Made by a program: the position numbers and the translations under genes | Assembly: GCA_019232795.1 (NCBI GenBank) | Contig: JAFANH010000028.1 | Span: 1-45,990 of the forward strand | Direction: 5' to 3' | DNA: 45,990 nucleotides | From: Burkholderiaceae bacterium | GTDB lineage: Bacteria > Pseudomonadota > Gammaproteobacteria > Burkholderiales > Burkholderiaceae_D | Shown: positions 17,075-25,688 of the stretch, piece by piece | How the letters are laid out: every line of letters begins with the position of its first letter | Numbering within the stretch: position 1 is the stretch's first letter | The notes under the pieces: generated by a model | Databases searched by the model: none | Told to the model about the DNA's origin: nothing | The model's input: the letters and a program-made list of their open reading frames with translations, nothing else

Positions 17075-18274
17075 TTACGCGGTCGCAGGCACAGCAGCTT
17101 GCGCAGTTGCCGGGCTGGGCGCGAGCGAATCGAGCAGGTCGAACAGCGATTGGCTTTGATTCAGAATCGCGTCCCAGTTGATGACGCCACCCGACCCAGC
17201 TTGCGTGGCACTGGTGGGCGCATTACCGGCAGACGAGCCTGCGGAGGGATTTGCGGACTTCACTCCGGAAGAATCGGCGGCGGAACTCGCGGTCGAGCTC
17301 GACGGCGTAGAGGACTCCGTTGCATCGCCCGAGGACACTGGCTTCAGCAACAAGCTCAGGGCTTCAGCCGATGCCGCAATCGGCGCAGAATCGGATGCCG
17401 ACGTGGTCGTATCCGGCGTAGCCGCAGGTGCCGTCGCTGGGGTGGTTGGAGTCGTGGGCGTTGTCGTAGCGGGGGCAGACGTATTGCCTTGCGACGAAAA
17501 CAGTGTCTGCAGCAACGACAGCAATTCGCTCTCCAGATTGACCGGACCGCCGGCGGAAGCACCGCCTTGCGACGCGCCTAGCGCCGCACCTGTACCGTCA
17601 GTGGCGGCAGCCCCGGAAGCGGTATTCGCCGAAGTATTCGCTGCTGCGCCCGTCGTGCCGCCGGCCGCCGCATTGCCGAGCAGGCTGCTCAGACTGCCCT
17701 GCTCGCTTTGCCCGACCTGATACTCGATCTTGAATGCATATTCCTGACCGCTCGCGGTCACAATATCGCCCTGGCCGACGAAAGTCGCGTCCTGTTCCGC
17801 ACTGACTTGTGGATCGCCGTTGCCGGACTGGCTCAACGATATCGACGCGCCGACATCGTAGGACAGCGAATTGAAGTTGACTTGCGTATTCGCCTCGTCC
17901 GCCGGTGAAATGACACCGGCCGCCGCCAGGGCCTTGTCAGCCAGCGTCGTCAGCAATTGCTGTTCCTGGGTGAAGTCGGGCGACAGGCTGGTCAGCGCCG
18001 ACGCCGGATTGCCGCTGCCCGCGACACTGCCGCCGTTCTGCCCTTCGTTTTGCGCTTGAGACAGGCCGGCATTGGACAGCGTCACCTGGTCCGCGGAATT
18101 GGCAGCCTGTCCGGCGGCGCTGGTGGTCGCACCGGCGGGATCGGGGGCCACGCCGTTGACCGCCTCGTTGGTGACGTTGCCGTCGCCGCCATTGCCATTA
18201 TTGGCATTCAATCCGCCTAATTGATACCAAGTGGAATTGTTGAAACCGTTTAAGTGGTGGACATGCATGATCAT
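17075..18274 (-). CDS. Ala/Ser/Thr/Gly-rich hypothetical protein
   Basis: A 399-residue protein, start ATG 18274 (MIMHVHHLNGFNNSTWYQLG) behind GAGG. About residues 85-200 form the only ordered-looking part (FTQEQQLLTTLADKALAAAG, NFNSLSYDVGASISLSQSG, ATFVGQGDIVTASGQEYAFK), with alternating strands of a beta-rich domain. The rest is low-complexity Ala/Ser/Thr/Pro sequence ending in a short amphipathic helix (WDAILNQSQSLFDLLDSLAP). No signal peptide or membrane segment is seen. Early text (ADQVTLSNAGLSQAQ) recalls flagellar or secreted accessory proteins, but no flagellar genes are nearby. I cannot name the family. It shares the terminator with the ferredoxin reductase gene. Confidence 0.65.
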   Translation of the reverse strand: MIMHVHHLNGFNNSTWYQLGGLNANNGNGGDGNVTNEAVNGVAPDPAGATTSAAGQAANSADQVTLSNAGLSQAQNEGQNGGSVAGSGNPASALTSLSPDFTQEQQLLTTLADKALAAAGVISPADEANTQVNFNSLSYDVGASISLSQSGNGDPQVSAEQDATFVGQGDIVTASGQEYAFKIEYQVGQSEQGSLSSLLGNAAAGGTTGAAANTSANTASGAAATDGTGAALGASQGGASAGGPVNLESELLSLLQTLFSSQGNTSAPATTTPTTPTTPATAPAATPDTTTSASDSAPIAASAEALSLLLKPVSSGDATESSTPSSSTASSAADSSGVKSANPSAGSSAGNAPTSATQAGSGGVINWDAILNQSQSLFDLLDSLAPSPATAQAAVPATA

Positions 18275-18677
18275 CTGCCTCAGAACGTCTGGGACGCATT
18301 AGGCATCTTCCGCACAAACGGCGCCATGCCCTGGATTACCGCGTTACAGCTTTGGTAACGGCTGCAAGTTGCAAAACTTGATTGCCCAGGAGCCAAATTC
18401 GGCCCGGCCAGTTAAACGTTTTTGTGATATGTTGTTAAGCGTTAATTGATTCCTGAAATTAATGAAATGCGTGCCTTTTAGTGCGAATTAATGTTATTTA
18501 GGCAATAATTTACACGCATTCGGCATCGAAAAAACATAATAGTTGTCTATGACGCATTGCAGCAATTTCGCTTTCACTAGACAATGATCCGAGGAGGTTG
18601 CCGTGCGAACGTGGCTGCGCCGCGTTCGATGCCAGCACCTCCGACAAGGGCAACAAAAAGACGGGGAAGAGGACCAT
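18275..18677. other. AT-rich intergenic region upstream of phaZ
   Basis: About 400 bases between divergent genes, clearly richer in A/T than its surroundings from 18420 to 18560. It contains an inverted repeat AATGCGTG (18466-18473) and CACGCATT (18513-18520), a short palindrome ATTGCAGCAAT (18556-18566), and GCATTGC (18554-18560), also present in the phasin upstream region. GAGGAGG followed by GTG at 18603 opens an in-frame extension of phaZ. No separate gene is supported. Confidence 0.45.
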
Positions 18678-19892
18678 ATGCTTTATCAATTTCATGAACT
18701 GAATCGAAGTCTGCTCACACCGCTGATGCATTGGGCGGAAGCTTCGTCCAAACTGTTCTCGAATCCGGCTTCGCCGCTGGCACACACGCCCTTCTCGCAG
18801 CGTATCGCCGCCGGCTATGAATTGATGTACCGTCTCGGCAAGGATTATGAAAAACCCGAATTTGGCATCACCTCGGTCCCGGTCAACGGCAAGGAAGTAG
18901 CCGTCACCGAGCATGTCGCAGCCAGCAAGCCCTTCTGCAAACTGATTCACTTCAAAAAAGAGACACGCGTCAAGCAACCAGTCGTTTTGCTGGTTGCGCC
19001 CCTGTCCGGACACCATTCGACGCTGTTGCGCGATACAGTGCGCAGCCTGCTTTCGCATCATGACGTCTATATCACCGACTGGGTCGATGCGCGCATGGTG
19101 CCGCTGTCCGAAGGCCCTTTCCACCTGCACGACTATATCCACTACGTGCAGGAATTCATTCGCATGCTGGGCGCCAGCATCAATGTGATTTCGGTTTGCC
19201 AGCCGACCGTGCCGACACTGGCTGCAATCTCGCTGATGGCCAGCGCCAAGGAAAAGCTGCCCAAGACCATGATCATGATGGGCGGACCGATCGACCCGCG
19301 CAGCTCGCCCACGGCGGTCAATAATCTCGCCACCGAAAAGCCGCACTCATGGTTCGAAAGCAAGGTTATCTACAGCGTACCAGCCAACTATCCGGGCTTC
19401 GGCCGCAAGGTCTATCCTGGCTTCCTGCAACACGCCGGTTTCATTGCCATGAATCCGGGCCGCCACGCGCAAAGCCACTGGGACTTTTACGAACATTTGC
19501 TGATCGGCGACGACGAATCGGCCGAAGACCATCGCAAATTCTACGACGAATACAATGCCGTGCTCGACATGCCGGCCGAATACTATCTGGAAACCATCAA
19601 GACTGTGTTCCAGGACTTTGCCTTGCCGAAAGGCGAATGGGAAGTCGGCGGCAAGCTGGTGCGCCCGCAAGACATCAAGACCGTCGCCCTGTTCACCATC
19701 GAAGGCGAGCTTGACGACATCTCCGGGCCCGGACAAACCCAGGCCGCGCACGGTTTATGCAGCGCCATTCCGAAAAACAAGAAGCAGCACTTCACCGCAC
19801 CGAAGTGCGGCCACTACGGCATTTTCTCGGGTCATCGCTGGCGCGACATCATTTCACCGAAAATCACGGAATTCATTCAGGCAAACGCTTGA
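18678..19892 (+). CDS. phaZ: Intracellular poly(3-hydroxybutyrate) depolymerase
   Basis: From ATG 18678 (AAGAGGA ribosome-binding site), 404 residues. It matches the intracellular PHB depolymerase family of Ralstonia PhaZ type: MLYQFHELNRSLLTPLMHWA, AAGYELMYRLGKDYEKPEFG, VLLVAPLSGHHSTLLRDTVRSLL, VYITDWVDARMVPLSEGPFHLHDYI. The nucleophile is Cys174 in ISVCQPTVP, where ordinary lipases have Ser; Asp346 (EGELDDISG) and His379 (KCGHYGIFSG) complete the triad with the same spacing as remembered for the Ralstonia enzyme (C183/D355/H388). It acts in the cytosol on native PHB granules. An in-frame GTG at 18603 with a very good ribosome-binding site would add 25 basic residues unlike the family. Confidence 0.93.
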   Translation: MLYQFHELNRSLLTPLMHWAEASSKLFSNPASPLAHTPFSQRIAAGYELMYRLGKDYEKPEFGITSVPVNGKEVAVTEHVAASKPFCKLIHFKKETRVKQPVVLLVAPLSGHHSTLLRDTVRSLLSHHDVYITDWVDARMVPLSEGPFHLHDYIHYVQEFIRMLGASINVISVCQPTVPTLAAISLMASAKEKLPKTMIMMGGPIDPRSSPTAVNNLATEKPHSWFESKVIYSVPANYPGFGRKVYPGFLQHAGFIAMNPGRHAQSHWDFYEHLLIGDDESAEDHRKFYDEYNAVLDMPAEYYLETIKTVFQDFALPKGEWEVGGKLVRPQDIKTVALFTIEGELDDISGPGQTQAAHGLCSAIPKNKKQHFTAPKCGHYGIFSGHRWRDIISPKITEFIQANA

Positions 19893-19910
19893 TTTGGATT
19901 GATTCGAAAG

Positions 19911-19945
19911 GCCCTTCAATGACATGTTGAAGGGCTTTTTTCTTT
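19911..19945 (+). terminator. Intrinsic terminator after phaZ
   Basis: A 9-bp perfect stem GCCCTTCAA (19911-19919) and TTGAAGGGC (19927-19935) with a 7-base loop, then TTTTTTCTTT. It lies 18 bases after the phaZ stop. Confidence 0.9.
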
Positions 19946-19967
19946 GCTGGCCCTATAATCTTGCGCT

Positions 19968-20651
19968 ATGCCGCAACACCCATCCACGCTCGCCGACCGC
20001 ATCGAAGACCTGCTGCCGCAGACGCAGTGCACGAAATGCGGCTACCCGGCCTGCCGGCCTTATGCCGAAGCCATCGCAACCGGTGAAGCGAACTACAACC
20101 AGTGCCCGCCCGGCGGCGCCGAGGGCATCGCACGTTTGGCACAATTGCTGGGCAAGCCAGTTATCCCGCTCAATCCAATCAACGGTGTGGAGCGGCCGCG
20201 CCCGGTCGCTGTGATCGACGAAGCGCTGTGCATAGGCTGCACCTTGTGCATCCAGGCTTGCCCGGTCGATGCCATCGTCGGCGCGGCCAAGCAGATGCAC
20301 ACCGTCGTTGCCGAACTGTGTACCGGCTGCGACTTGTGCGTGGCGCCCTGCCCGGTCGACTGCATCGCCATGGTTGATGTCACGCCGGGCAAGACCGGCT
20401 GGGACGCCTGGACACAGCAGCAAGCCGACGCAGCGCGCAGGCATCACGATTTGCACACTGCGCGCCTGCAACGCGAGAAAGCCGAAAACGACGCGCGCCT
20501 GGCGGCCAAGGCTGCCGCCAAGCTGCAGGAAGTGCAAAGCCAGGAAACGGCAACGCCGGAAGAATTGGCCGAGAAAGAACGCAAGCGCGCCATCATCCAG
20601 GCTGCCATCGAACGCGCGCGCCTGAAAAAAGAGCAACAGGAGAAATCCTGA
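19968..20651 (+). CDS. rnfB: RnfB-like iron-sulfur protein
   Basis: A 227-residue Fe-S protein. The N-terminal Fe4 motif is [20 protein letters not shown] with NQCPPGG; two [4Fe-4S] ferredoxin motifs follow ([14 protein letters not shown] and [15 protein letters not shown]). A long charged, Ala/Lys-rich coiled-coil tail runs from about 145 to the end. Canonical RnfB begins with a membrane anchor, which is missing here, and no other rnf subunit gene is adjacent. This short orphan form is usual in Betaproteobacteria, next to nth. The role is probably electron transfer, perhaps to the Fe-S endonuclease III or another cytosolic partner; this is inferred from neighbourhood only. Confidence 0.88.
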   Translation: MPQHPSTLADRIEDLLPQTQCTKCGYPACRPYAEAIATGEANYNQCPPGGAEGIARLAQLLGKPVIPLNPINGVERPRPVAVIDEALCIGCTLCIQACPVDAIVGAAKQMHTVVAELCTGCDLCVAPCPVDCIAMVDVTPGKTGWDAWTQQQADAARRHHDLHTARLQREKAENDARLAAKAAAKLQEVQSQETATPEELAEKERKRAIIQAAIERARLKKEQQEKS

Positions 20652-20678
20652 AGTGAACTCACGCTATGAACACCTGCA

Positions 20679-21329
20679 ATGAACACAATTAAGCGCCGCG
20701 AAATTTTCGAGCGCCTGCGCGCCGCCAATCCGCACCCGACCACGGAACTTGAATACACGACACCGTTCGAACTCTTGATTTCCGTGATCCTGTCGGCACA
20801 GGCGACTGACGTTTCAGTCAACAAGGCGACTCGCAAGCTCTACCCGGTCGCCAACACGCCGCAGGCGATCCATGCGTTGGGAGTGGAAGGCTTGACGCCT
20901 TTCATCCAGAGCATAGGCCTGTACCGCACCAAGGCCAGGAACGTGATCGAAACCTGCCGCATTCTGTTGGCAGAACACGGCGGCGAAGTGCCGCGCTCGC
21001 GCGAGGCCCTGCAAGCCCTGCCTGGGGTCGGCCGCAAGACTGCGAATGTGGTGCTCAACACCGCCTTCGGCGAACCGACCATTGCGGTGGATACCCACAT
21101 CTTCCGCGTCTCCAATCGCACCGGCATTGCGCCGGGCAAAAACGTGGCCCAGGTGGAAGAGAAATTATTGAAATCGGTGCCGGAAGAATTCCGCAACGAT
21201 GCCCATCACTGGCTGATCCTGCACGGGCGCTATACCTGCGTCGCGCGCAATCCGCAATGCTGGAATTGCATGATTGCCGACCTGTGCGAATACACACCGA
21301 AGACGCCGCTGCCATCCAAAGGTATATAA
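20679..21329 (+). CDS. nth: Endonuclease III
   Basis: A 216-residue DNA glycosylase/AP lyase of base excision repair. The helix-hairpin-helix (ALPGVGRKTANVV) carries catalytic Lys120, and Asp138 sits in IAVDTHIFRVSNRTG, the same numbering as in E. coli Nth. The C-terminal [4Fe-4S] cluster motif C-x6-C-x2-C-x5-C is CVARNPQCWNCMIADLC. It removes oxidised pyrimidines and cleaves the abasic site. It follows the RnfB-like gene by 27 bases, so they are probably co-transcribed. The length is normal and all key residues are present. Confidence 0.96.
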   Translation: MNTIKRREIFERLRAANPHPTTELEYTTPFELLISVILSAQATDVSVNKATRKLYPVANTPQAIHALGVEGLTPFIQSIGLYRTKARNVIETCRILLAEHGGEVPRSREALQALPGVGRKTANVVLNTAFGEPTIAVDTHIFRVSNRTGIAPGKNVAQVEEKLLKSVPEEFRNDAHHWLILHGRYTCVARNPQCWNCMIADLCEYTPKTPLPSKGI

Positions 21330-21360
21330 ACCTGCGGCAGCGGCAAAGTCCTAAACGCGA

Positions 21361-21942
21361 TCAAACAATCTTGCAGGCTTCGTCGAATGCCAGACGCGGC
21401 GAACGGCCGAACAACTTTGCCGGATCGCCGTAACCGAGATTGCAGACGAAATTCGCCTTGATCGTGGTGCCGGCGAAAAAGGCGGCATTGAGCTTCTCGG
21501 CATCGAAGCCCGACATCGGTCCGCAATCAAGGCCGACCGCACGTGCCGCCAACATGAAATAACCGCCCTGCAGCGAAGAATTGCGGAACGCCGTCGCCTC
21601 GATCAGCGGCTGATTGCCGACGAACCACGAGCGTGCATCGGCATGCGGGAACAAGTGCGGAAGCTTCTCATAAAATGCCATGTCCATGGCTATGATGGCC
21701 GTCACCGGCGCGGCCTTGGTCTTTTCAAGGTTGCCGGCTCCCATGCAAGCCAGCAGCTTTTCCTTTTCGGCGGCCGATTGCACGAACACGAGGCGCGCCG
21801 GCGAACAATTGGCCGAGGTCGGGCCCCATTTCATCAAGTCGTAAATCTGGCGCAATTGCGTTTCGCTGACGGGCTTGTCCAGCCAGCCATTGTGGGTGCG
21901 AGCCTGGTTGAAAAGGGTATCGAGTGCGGCGTTGTCTAACAT
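21361..21942 (-). CDS. Nitroreductase family protein (RutE/HadB-like)
   Basis: From ATG 21942 with AGGA six bases upstream, 193 residues. The sequence matches the RutE/HadB branch of FMN nitroreductases: [49 protein letters not shown], then [28 protein letters not shown] and [26 protein letters not shown]. RutE reduces malonic semialdehyde to 3-hydroxypropionate in uracil breakdown; members elsewhere reduce other substrates, and no rut genes are nearby, so the substrate is open. A transcription terminator lies in its own leader at 21967-21988, suggesting attenuation. It converges on nth. Confidence 0.87.
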   Translation of the reverse strand: MLDNAALDTLFNQARTHNGWLDKPVSETQLRQIYDLMKWGPTSANCSPARLVFVQSAAEKEKLLACMGAGNLEKTKAAPVTAIIAMDMAFYEKLPHLFPHADARSWFVGNQPLIEATAFRNSSLQGGYFMLAARAVGLDCGPMSGFDAEKLNAAFFAGTTIKANFVCNLGYGDPAKLFGRSPRLAFDEACKIV

Positions 21943-21966
21943 GGGAATTCCTGTCTGTGCATGAAG

Positions 21967-21988
21967 AAAAAAGCCGGCAAGAGCCGGC
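21967..21988 (-). terminator. Intrinsic terminator in the nitroreductase leader
   Basis: On the minus strand GCCGGC, loop TCTT, GCCGGC is followed by six T residues, ending 25 bases before the nitroreductase start codon. No minus-strand gene lies upstream within 130 bases (the next gene, DUF1841, is on the plus strand), so this terminator seems to sit inside the 5' leader. A CCAAGC/GCTTGG pairing just upstream could be part of the switch. Confidence 0.65.
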
Positions 21989-22073
21989 AGGTGGCGTAAT
22001 CTTAATCCAAGCCGCCATTTCATGCTTGGATGCGTACAATGAGGTCTTTTGCTCCGCTTTCGCTTGCCATCCC

Positions 22074-22496
22074 ATGTTCAACCCATCCCAAGCCGACGTT
22101 CGCCGCTTCTTCTGCGAGGTTTACCGCAAGCACTGCGCGCATGAAATCCTGGCGCCGCTGGAAGCCATCGCGCGCGACTGGATCGTGCAGCATCCGGAAT
22201 ACGCCGGTATCTTGAGCGACGTCGAAGCCGCGCTCGCAGCGGAATATACAGTCGAGAGCGGCCAGAGCAATCCCTTCCTGCACCTGTCCATGCACATGTC
22301 GATCGCCGAGCAGGTGTCGATCGACCAGCCGGCCGGCATACGCGCGGCCTGCCAGGCGCTCAGCCTGAAGCGCGGTTCGGAGCACGATGCCCATCACGAG
22401 ATCATGGAATGCCTGGGCCAGATGGTCTGGACTTCGCAACGCAATGGTACGCCGCCCGACGGCCAAGCCTATGTCGAATGCGTCAGGAAGAGATAA
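22074..22496 (+). CDS. DUF1841 family protein
   Basis: A 140-residue soluble protein recognised by [65 protein letters not shown] and [25 protein letters not shown]1841 proteins are conserved in beta- and some gammaproteobacteria; their biochemical role is not known. The His-rich helix ([20 protein letters not shown]) could bind a metal, which is speculation. The start at ATG 22074 fits the family N-terminus; a longer frame upstream would run through the nitroreductase leader. It is 80 bases before the chromate transporter gene on the same strand. Confidence 0.85.
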   Translation: MFNPSQADVRRFFCEVYRKHCAHEILAPLEAIARDWIVQHPEYAGILSDVEAALAAEYTVESGQSNPFLHLSMHMSIAEQVSIDQPAGIRAACQALSLKRGSEHDAHHEIMECLGQMVWTSQRNGTPPDGQAYVECVRKR

Positions 22497-22576
22497 GGCG
22501 CTGCATGGACTGCAAAAGCCCCACTGGCCACACTACAGATTACGATATTGTGCTTCGACATTCTTGAAACCTAGCC

Positions 22577-23749
22577 ATGCGGCCCGTGCTTGAAGTATTT
22601 TTCGCCTTCCTGAAATTGGGCCTGACTTCATTCGGCGGGCCGGTGGCCCATCTCAGCTATTTTCGCAACGAATTTGTCGGTCGCCGCCAATGGCTCGATG
22701 AACACGCCTATGGCGATCTCGTGGCCTTGTGTCAGCTCTTGCCGGGGCCGTCGAGCAGCCAGGTCGGCATGGCCTTGGGACTTTCGCGCGCAGGTATCCC
22801 TGGCGCGCTTGCCGCTTTCGTGGGCTTTACGCTGCCCTCAGCTCTCGCACTGATGCTTTTCGGCCTGGGCCTGAAGCGTGTCGGCATCGGGGCTGGCGCC
22901 GGCTGGCTGCACGGCCTGAAAATTGTCGCCTGCGCTGTCGTCGCCCAAGCTTTGTGGAGCATGAGCAAAACCCTTACCCCCGATGGGAAGCGCGCCGCGT
23001 TCGCCATCCTGGCGGCCCTCGCCTTGACGGCAATGCCATCGGCCTGGTCGCAAATTGCAGTGATGGCCGCCGGCGGCTTGTTCGGCTTTGCATTACTCAA
23101 AAATGAACAGGAAGTTCCGCATCACGCGTGGCCCATGATGCTCTCAAAAGCCAAAGCCGTGCTGTGCCTGGCTGCGTTTTTTTTGTTGCTGATCCTGTTA
23201 CCGTTGGCGGCTGCGGCGACAGGCAATCATGCTCTGGCGATGCTGGCGGGCTTTTACCGTGCCGGTGCCCTGGTGTTCGGCGGCGGACACGTCGTGCTGC
23301 CGCTACTGCAGGCGCAGGTGGTGCGCTCTGGGTGGGTATCGAACGACGTCTTCCTGGCCGGCTACGGAGCCGCCCAGGCGATCCCTGGACCGCTCTTCAG
23401 CTTCGCCGCCTTCCTCGGTACGGTTTCCGCAGGCGCCCCTTCCGGGTGGCTGGGCGGCATACTGGCGCTGCTCGCCATTTTCGCCCCAGGCTTCTTGCTG
23501 ACAGTCGGCACCTTGCCGTTCTGGGATGCCTTGCGTCGCCATCCGGGAACCAAACGTGCTCTGCTCGGCGTCAATGCCGCCGTCGTCGGCTTGCTACTCG
23601 CGGCTTTCTACAACCCCGTCTGGACCGGCGCGATTCATTCACCCGGTGACTTCTTCCTGGGGACAGCGGCGTTTTTGCTGCTCGCGCGCTGGAAGTGGCC
23701 GCCGTGGCTGGTGGTCATTCTGACCGCGATCGTTGCCGGACTCTGGTAA
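22577..23749 (+). CDS. chrA: Chromate transporter, long-chain CHR family
   Basis: A 390-residue membrane protein with two homologous CHR halves. The first has FLKLGLTSFGGPVAHLSYFRNEFV and LLPGPSSSQVGMALG; the second has AGALVFGGGHVVLPLLQAQVV and GAAQAIPGPLFSFAAFLG. Each half has several hydrophobic segments, about ten to twelve in total. ChrA proteins export chromate from the cytosol across the inner membrane, giving resistance; some members may move other oxyanions such as sulfate. No chrB regulator is adjacent, so chromate inducibility is not shown. The gene ends before a strong bidirectional terminator and converges on the cytochrome genes. Confidence 0.9.
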   Translation: MRPVLEVFFAFLKLGLTSFGGPVAHLSYFRNEFVGRRQWLDEHAYGDLVALCQLLPGPSSSQVGMALGLSRAGIPGALAAFVGFTLPSALALMLFGLGLKRVGIGAGAGWLHGLKIVACAVVAQALWSMSKTLTPDGKRAAFAILAALALTAMPSAWSQIAVMAAGGLFGFALLKNEQEVPHHAWPMMLSKAKAVLCLAAFFLLLILLPLAAAATGNHALAMLAGFYRAGALVFGGGHVVLPLLQAQVVRSGWVSNDVFLAGYGAAQAIPGPLFSFAAFLGTVSAGAPSGWLGGILALLAIFAPGFLLTVGTLPFWDALRRHPGTKRALLGVNAAVVGLLLAAFYNPVWTGAIHSPGDFFLGTAAFLLLARWKWPPWLVVILTAIVAGLW

Positions 23750-23810
23750 GCGGAATTCACTCCAAATCAACGCTCGTCGCGCTGAAACGTTTCGGCGCGA
23801 TGTCACAAGG

Positions 23811-23843
23811 CAAAAAAAAACCACGGCACGCCGTGGCTTTTTT
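23811..23843. terminator. Bidirectional intrinsic terminator
   Basis: A 7-bp stem CCACGGC (23821-23827) and GCCGTGG (23830-23836) with flanking A-run on the left and T-run on the right. It separates the converging chrA and cytochrome c genes. Confidence 0.88.
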
Positions 23844-23861
23844 TCGGACGCTAAGACTTAC

Positions 23862-24242
23862 TTATTCAGCGTGATGCAGGAATTTGGATTCGGGATCCGT
23901 CACCAGCGAACCGGGCAGGCTGTGCACGTAGGCGGCGATGTCCTGGATGTCCTGGGCCGACAAAGGCTTGGCCTGGCCGCCCATGATGGCGTTGCCGCGG
24001 CCGTTGGCGCCGTCGGCGCCGCGCTGGTAGGCGGTCAGCGCGTGAGCAATATAGTCCTGATGCTGGCCAGCCAGCTTCGGGTAGGTCGGATCGATCGGGC
24101 TGTTGAGGTCTTGGCCGTGGCAGGCCTTGCAGCCGTATTTTTCCACAGCGGCCTTGCCTGCATCGATATTGCCACCGGCGACGGCGTTGGCCGAGATTGC
24201 GCAAGCTGCAGCGAGCGCCATCGAAGTCAAAATCTTGTTCAT
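23862..24242 (-). CDS. Exported class I cytochrome c (second of a pair)
   Basis: A 126-residue monohaem cytochrome. The signal peptide is MNKILTSMALAAACAISANAVA, the haem-binding motif CKACHG sits near residue 38, and a distal Met region occurs around AIMGGQAKPLSAQDIQDIAAYVHSL. It should carry electrons in the periplasm. The sequence fits the cytochrome c553/c4 half-domain group. It follows the other cytochrome gene by 12 bases on the same strand, and the two form an operon. The short C-terminal tail (TDPESKFLHHAE) goes beyond the usual fold. The electron partner is not encoded nearby. Confidence 0.9.
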   Translation of the reverse strand: MNKILTSMALAAACAISANAVAGGNIDAGKAAVEKYGCKACHGQDLNSPIDPTYPKLAGQHQDYIAHALTAYQRGADGANGRGNAIMGGQAKPLSAQDIQDIAAYVHSLPGSLVTDPESKFLHHAE

Positions 24243-24254
24243 GAACGGTTCCCC

Positions 24255-24575
24255 TTATTTCTGCTGCGAGTAGTAGGCAGCGATGTCGGCAATATCCTGA
24301 TCCGACAAGCCGCCGGCGATGCCGCGCATGCTGGGGTTCTTGCGATCACCCTTTTGGTAGGCCTTGAGCGCGCTCTCGATGTACTTGGCCGATTGGCCGC
24401 CGATCTTGGGGACCAGAAAGATTTCGGGGAAAGTCGCCTTGTAACCGACGATGCCATGGCAGCCGACGCACATGGCGATCTTGTTTTCCGCAGCCTTGGC
24501 ATTGCCGACCACATCCGCCGCAGCGGCGAAGTTGGCAACACCCGCCAGCGCGAGCAGTGCAAGTATTTTTTTCAT
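24255..24575 (-). CDS. Exported class I cytochrome c (first of a pair)
   Basis: From ATG 24575, 106 residues: signal peptide MKKILALLALAGVANFAAAA, haem-binding motif CVGCHG near residue 36, and a Met-ligand region PSMRGIAGGLSDQDIADIAAYYSQ. A longer in-frame opening upstream lacks signal-peptide character and is rejected. It is a periplasmic monohaem electron carrier, paralogous to the downstream gene; together the two resemble the halves of a dihaem cytochrome c4. It is divergent from the MoxR gene, with about 250 bases between. Confidence 0.9.
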   Translation of the reverse strand: MKKILALLALAGVANFAAAADVVGNAKAAENKIAMCVGCHGIVGYKATFPEIFLVPKIGGQSAKYIESALKAYQKGDRKNPSMRGIAGGLSDQDIADIAAYYSQQK

Positions 24576-24826
24576 GGTAGATGGGTAAAAAAGCAAAACC
24601 GGATGGCGCAAACCCCGTGGCAGCAGCCCTAAATCACCTGGCAGGCTAAAAACCTTGCTGCACGGAACCAAAACCGCTCGATTCTACCCCAATTCAGCGC
24701 ACGAGTCCATTTTTGCGCCCCCCTGAATCGGCAATCCCGGCGCCAATACCTGCGGAAGCGCCGCCGCCGTTCTCGCTTATACTTGACTGCATTTCCGCCT
24801 TTTTCACACCTACGCCCAACTCGACC

Positions 24827-25681
24827 ATGCACCATCCGACCCGTTTTGAAGGTTCCCAGAGTTACGTTGCCACCAGCGACCTGAAATTGGCCGTGAATGC
24901 CGCGCTGACTCTGCAACGCCCGTTGCTGATCAAGGGTGAGCCCGGCACCGGCAAGACCATGCTGGCCGAAGAAGTGGCGCAGGCCTTGAACATGCCGCTG
25001 CTGCAATGGCATATCAAGTCAACCACCAAAGCGCAGCAAGGCTTGTACGAATACGACGCGGTTTCGCGCCTGCGCGACTCGCAACTGGGCGACGAACGCG
25101 TCAAGGACATCCATAACTACATCGTCAAGGGCGTGCTGTGGCAGGCTTTCACCTCGCACGAGCAAACCGTGTTGCTGATCGATGAAATCGACAAGGCCGA
25201 CATCGAATTCCCGAACGACTTGTTGCGCGAACTCGATCGCATGGAATTCTATGTCTACGAGACACGCGAAATGGTAGTGGCCAAGCACCGTCCGCTGGTC
25301 ATCATCACTTCCAACAACGAAAAGGAATTGCCGGACGCCTTCCTGCGCCGCTGCTTCTTCCATTACATCACGTTCCCCGACCGCGACACCATGCAGCAGA
25401 TCGTCGACGTGCACTTCCCGGGCTTGAAGAAGGAATTGCTGGCCCAGGCGCTGCAGACCTTCTACGAATTGCGCGAAGTGCCGGGCTTGAAGAAAAAGCC
25501 GTCCACTTCAGAATTGCTCGACTGGCTCAAGCTGCTGCTGGCCGAAGACATCCCCCCGGACGCCTTGCGCAGCAAGGACGCCAAGGCCGTGGTGCCGCCG
25601 CTGCACGGCGCGCTGCTGAAGAACGAACAAGACGTGCATCTGTTCGAGCGTCTGGTGTTCATGTCGCGCACGAACCGCTGA
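24827..25681 (+). CDS. MoxR-family AAA+ ATPase
   Basis: From ATG 24827 (MHHPTRFEGSQSYVATSDLK), 284 residues. Walker A is GEPGTGKT (residues 37-44), Walker B LLIDEIDKAD, sensor 1 ITSNNEKELPDAFLRRC with arginine finger region, and sensor 2 near the C-terminal helical lid. MoxR ATPases act as chaperones that insert metals or cofactors or remodel complexes, generally with a von Willebrand factor A partner. The VWA protein gene lies two genes downstream (26298). The frame is open upstream to 24713, but that stretch is unlike the family. Confidence 0.92.
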   Translation: MHHPTRFEGSQSYVATSDLKLAVNAALTLQRPLLIKGEPGTGKTMLAEEVAQALNMPLLQWHIKSTTKAQQGLYEYDAVSRLRDSQLGDERVKDIHNYIVKGVLWQAFTSHEQTVLLIDEIDKADIEFPNDLLRELDRMEFYVYETREMVVAKHRPLVIITSNNEKELPDAFLRRCFFHYITFPDRDTMQQIVDVHFPGLKKELLAQALQTFYELREVPGLKKKPSTSELLDWLKLLLAEDIPPDALRSKDAKAVVPPLHGALLKNEQDVHLFERLVFMSRTNR

Positions 25682-25688
25682 AGTCGAC

